Assembly (NCBI RefSeq): GCF_050016015.1
Contig: NZ_JBNHEQ010000064.1
Location: 40,824-104,823, forward strand
Direction of reading: 5' to 3'
Length of the DNA stretch: 64,000 nucleotides
From: Trichodesmium sp002260545
GTDB taxonomy: Bacteria > Cyanobacteriota > Cyanobacteriia > Cyanobacteriales > Microcoleaceae
Made by a program: the position numbers and the translations under genes. Below, piece after piece: positions 61,690 through 64,000 of this stretch (positions are counted from its first letter, which is position 1; each line of letters opens with the position of its first letter). The notes beneath the pieces are model-generated. The model saw only the letters and a list, made by a program, of their open reading frames with translations. It was not told the origin of the DNA and ran no database searches.

Positions 61690-63441
61690 TTAAAAATCAA
61701 GAGTAATTGACTTCTGGTTTATGTGGACTTCCGCACTTTGTGGCTTACCCCACAAAACCTGCTCCTGCTTATAAACAACCATGCCAGGTTTTGCCCCCTT
61801 GGGTTTATAAACAAACTTAGGTTTTGTATAAATTACTGGAACTACTTCACTTTGACGGGCACGACTATAAAAGGCACTCATATCTGCAACAAACTGGAGA
61901 TCAACCTCATCAGGTATTGCTCCAGCATCCAGTCGCAACAAAACATGACTGCCTGGAATTTCTTGAGTATGAAACCAAATATCATAATCTCCTGCCACTC
62001 GAAAAGTCAAGATGTCATTTTGGCGGTTATTACGACCTACTAATAATTCCAAGCCACTAGGAGTTTGGTAACGATAAAATTCTGTATCCTTTTTATTATC
62101 TTGGTGATGATGTTCTGGCGCATTAAGATAACCTTGTTGAATCAACTCATCCCGAATTTCCTGCAAAGTCTGTAAATCTTCAGGACTTTGGTAAATATCT
62201 AACTGAGACAAAAAAGTTTTTATTTGTTCCAAATAATCAATTTCTGCTTGAACTTCTGCCAAAAGTGGCTCAACTGCTGTACGCGCCCTTTTTAACTTTT
62301 GGTGCTTTTTATAAATACTTTGGGCATTCTGGACGGCATTTTTTTCCGGGTCTAATTTTATAGCCACAGCTTCTCCCGTTTCAAAGTCTGCAAGGGAGAT
62401 ATTTTTCATCCCTGGTTGCCATTCCTGAAGATTGGCCATAAGTAGATCGGCTTGCGATCGCAATAACTCTGCCCCATCCGACTGTTTTAAACGCTCTGTA
62501 AAAGTATCAGCCTTTAGCTGTAACTTAGCAGTAATACTATTAAGTTTTTGACTAATTTGATGATGGAGTTGACTAAACTCTTGCTGATTAAGGTGTTGAG
62601 TATAATAGCTATTTAGTAATTCATTAACAGTATTAACAGATTCTATTCCTCCCCAACCTGTTACACTATATCCTGTAGATGTCCAACTAGGATAAAAGTC
62701 TAATTTTTCCAAAATTCCCAGCCATTTTTGCCAAAGTAGAAATAATTTCTCCCAGTCTGAAGTAGTCAGGTCATCTGTAGATTTTTGTGGGTCTAGACCA
62801 GCAGTTTCAATCATTGGTTGTATCAATGCCTTGCTCAAACCACGATAATTTTTAATTAAATTTCGCCATAATGAACCAGGAACTAAACTAATTCTTTCTT
62901 GCCACTCCTGTTGAGTTTCTTGGAGGTTAGGAATAGGATTAGTTAGAGATGGTGGAAGTTCATAAGGTTGACCAGTTTGAATTTGACGGACACTAGACTG
63001 TTGACTATTAACTTGATGGGCACAGGTAACAACCAAATTATTAGCAGTGGTAAGAATAACATTACTATATTTAGTCATAACTTCTACATAAAGATGCCAT
63101 AGAGGAGCTTCTCCAGGACGTTTTGCAAATTGAAAATCCAAAACCCTTTCCCAAGGAGAAACTTCAGCAATAGCTATTAAAGCTAACCCACCTAACTGAT
63201 GTTTTAGTTGTTGACTAAAAGTAAATGTATCAGGAATACGAGGCGGAGGGTTGCCGAGACAGATACGAGCAGCTTGAGGATGCCAAGAAATATCTAGCCA
63301 ACCTCGTTTTTTGATAGTTCGGAGGGCTAAAGAAATGGTAAAGCGGTCGCGCTGATATACTTGTTCTAACCTAGCCGGGAGCCATTGGTTGCGGAGTTCA
63401 GAACAAGAAGCTATGAGAGTTGTATAGTCAACAGGTTGCAC
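61690..63441 (-). CDS. rqcH: Rqc2/NFACT protein RqcH
   Basis: 583 residues. NFACT family, ribosome-associated quality control: binds stalled large subunits and, in bacteria, recruits tRNA-Ala for alanine tailing. The NFACT-N domain begins MQPVDYTTLIASCSELRNQW and includes ICLGNPPPRIP and KYSNVILTT. A helical coiled-coil middle lies at about 290-430 (YKKHQKLKRARTAVEPLLAE). The C-terminal NFACT-R (DUF814) has GLELLVGRNNRQND, DIWFHTQEIPGSHVLLR and KPKGAKPGMVVYKQEQ. Layout and length are standard; older annotation calls it fibronectin-binding. Confidence 0.94.
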   Translation of the reverse strand: MQPVDYTTLIASCSELRNQWLPARLEQVYQRDRFTISLALRTIKKRGWLDISWHPQAARICLGNPPPRIPDTFTFSQQLKHQLGGLALIAIAEVSPWERVLDFQFAKRPGEAPLWHLYVEVMTKYSNVILTTANNLVVTCAHQVNSQQSSVRQIQTGQPYELPPSLTNPIPNLQETQQEWQERISLVPGSLWRNLIKNYRGLSKALIQPMIETAGLDPQKSTDDLTTSDWEKLFLLWQKWLGILEKLDFYPSWTSTGYSVTGWGGIESVNTVNELLNSYYTQHLNQQEFSQLHHQISQKLNSITAKLQLKADTFTERLKQSDGAELLRSQADLLMANLQEWQPGMKNISLADFETGEAVAIKLDPEKNAVQNAQSIYKKHQKLKRARTAVEPLLAEVQAEIDYLEQIKTFLSQLDIYQSPEDLQTLQEIRDELIQQGYLNAPEHHHQDNKKDTEFYRYQTPSGLELLVGRNNRQNDILTFRVAGDYDIWFHTQEIPGSHVLLRLDAGAIPDEVDLQFVADMSAFYSRARQSEVVPVIYTKPKFVYKPKGAKPGMVVYKQEQVLWGKPQSAEVHINQKSITLDF

Positions 63442-64000
63442 AGTCAGATTAGAATCAAAACTTTCAAGTTAAATGTTCAATATTATCTCAAATTGGGAAT
63501 TACGCATTTTTAAGTTCTAAATTTTACAATTCTCATAAAACAAACATGGATGCTCCTTATTTATATTATGATGCTTCTGCGTAAGTCCTATTAATCTAAA
63601 TTTACAGGAATTTCCACAATTATGAGAAATGGGCAATAGGTAGAAAATATTCATTAAATATTCATCTCAACGTTGCTTGGAGACCCGCGTTCTTCATTAG
63701 CTTTCTCACATATTACTTCTGATTTTTGATTTTAATTTTCCTGTAGCTAGGCGTGTCTAGTCTCTCAGAGAAACTATAGCGCTATAGATTTAGATGAATA
63801 AATTGATAAATCTCAAAACTTTACTTTGTCAGAGATTACTTTTGATTTTTGATTTTAATTTTCCTGTGGCTAGGCGTGTCTAGTCTCTCAGAGAAACTAT
63901 AGCGCTATAGATTTAGATGAATAAATTGATAAATCTCAAAACTTTACTTTGTCAGAGATTACTTTTGATTTTTGATTTTAATTTTCCTGTGGCTAGGCGT
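63442..64000. repeat. 123-bp tandem repeat running off the right edge
   Basis: Units begin at GATTTTTGATTTTAATTTTC at 63721, 63844 and 63967: two complete periods of 123 bp, third cut by the window end. Each has GCTAGGCGTGTCTAGTCTCT and the perfect palindrome CTATAGCGCTATAG. The left part (63442-63700) is AT-rich with a TCTGCGTAAGTCCTAT MITE end at 63576. No gene. Confidence 0.85.

Overview
The window looks like chromosome from a filamentous, AT-rich cyanobacterium of the Okeania/Trichodesmium type. This is inferred from frequent GCGATCGC (HIP1-like) octamers, low coding density, abundant non-coding dispersed repeats, a PEP-CTERM protein, an HpsL-type hormogonium polysaccharide protein, vMAP-type STAND ATPases and a Grr-type RiPP locus. 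No rRNA, tRNA, CRISPR array or intact transposase was seen. Four runs of exactly 100 N (18497-18596, 59824-59923, 59993-60092, 60184-60283) all fall inside 77-bp tandem repeat arrays.

Layout. 0-13 kb: a GT4 glycosyltransferase, two tiny lysine-rich proteins, a membrane-anchored serine hydrolase, a STAND ATPase, a secreted Cys-rich protein, a GT2 glycosyltransferase, TenA, a pentapeptide-repeat membrane protein and peptide deformylase. 13-21 kb: an FHA-PrsW fusion between two copies of one MITE, a Nudix hydrolase, a broken PEP-CTERM gene, the first 77-bp array and a large GT-C membrane protein. 22-34 kb: a polysaccharide region with RmlA-like nucleotidyltransferase, GT2 (start codon apparently ATA), GT4, GlmM, HpsL, another GT2 and GT4, then an alpha/beta hydrolase. 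34-42 kb: an IS200/IS605-like end remnant, a secreted protein, a second PrsW paralogue, and the grr locus on the minus strand: grrP (substrate-binding-like), three tandem grrA precursors and grrM (radical SAM/SPASM maturase). 42-53 kb: a 2.2-kb gene desert, a ferric-reductase-like membrane protein, a WD40 protein, NadE, a broken PD-(D/E)XK-like gene and a broken class III alcohol dehydrogenase. 53-64 kb: a second STAND ATPase interrupted by TAA, an AAA+ ATPase/membrane-protein module with a decayed duplicate, a catalytically degenerate RNase III-like protein, S-formylglutathione hydrolase, the second 77-bp array, CysH, RqcH and a 123-bp tandem repeat running off the right edge.

How the parts connect. 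RmlA, GlmM, HpsL and the glycosyltransferases fit nucleotide-sugar supply and assembly of an extracellular polysaccharide. The grr genes form a self-contained peptide-modification system whose precursors carry apparent export signals. The adh and fgh genes are consecutive steps of glutathione-dependent formaldehyde oxidation, but the first is interrupted by two TAA codons. Across the window several otherwise collinear genes are cut only by single in-frame TAA codons, mostly where relatives appear to have Glu or Gln.
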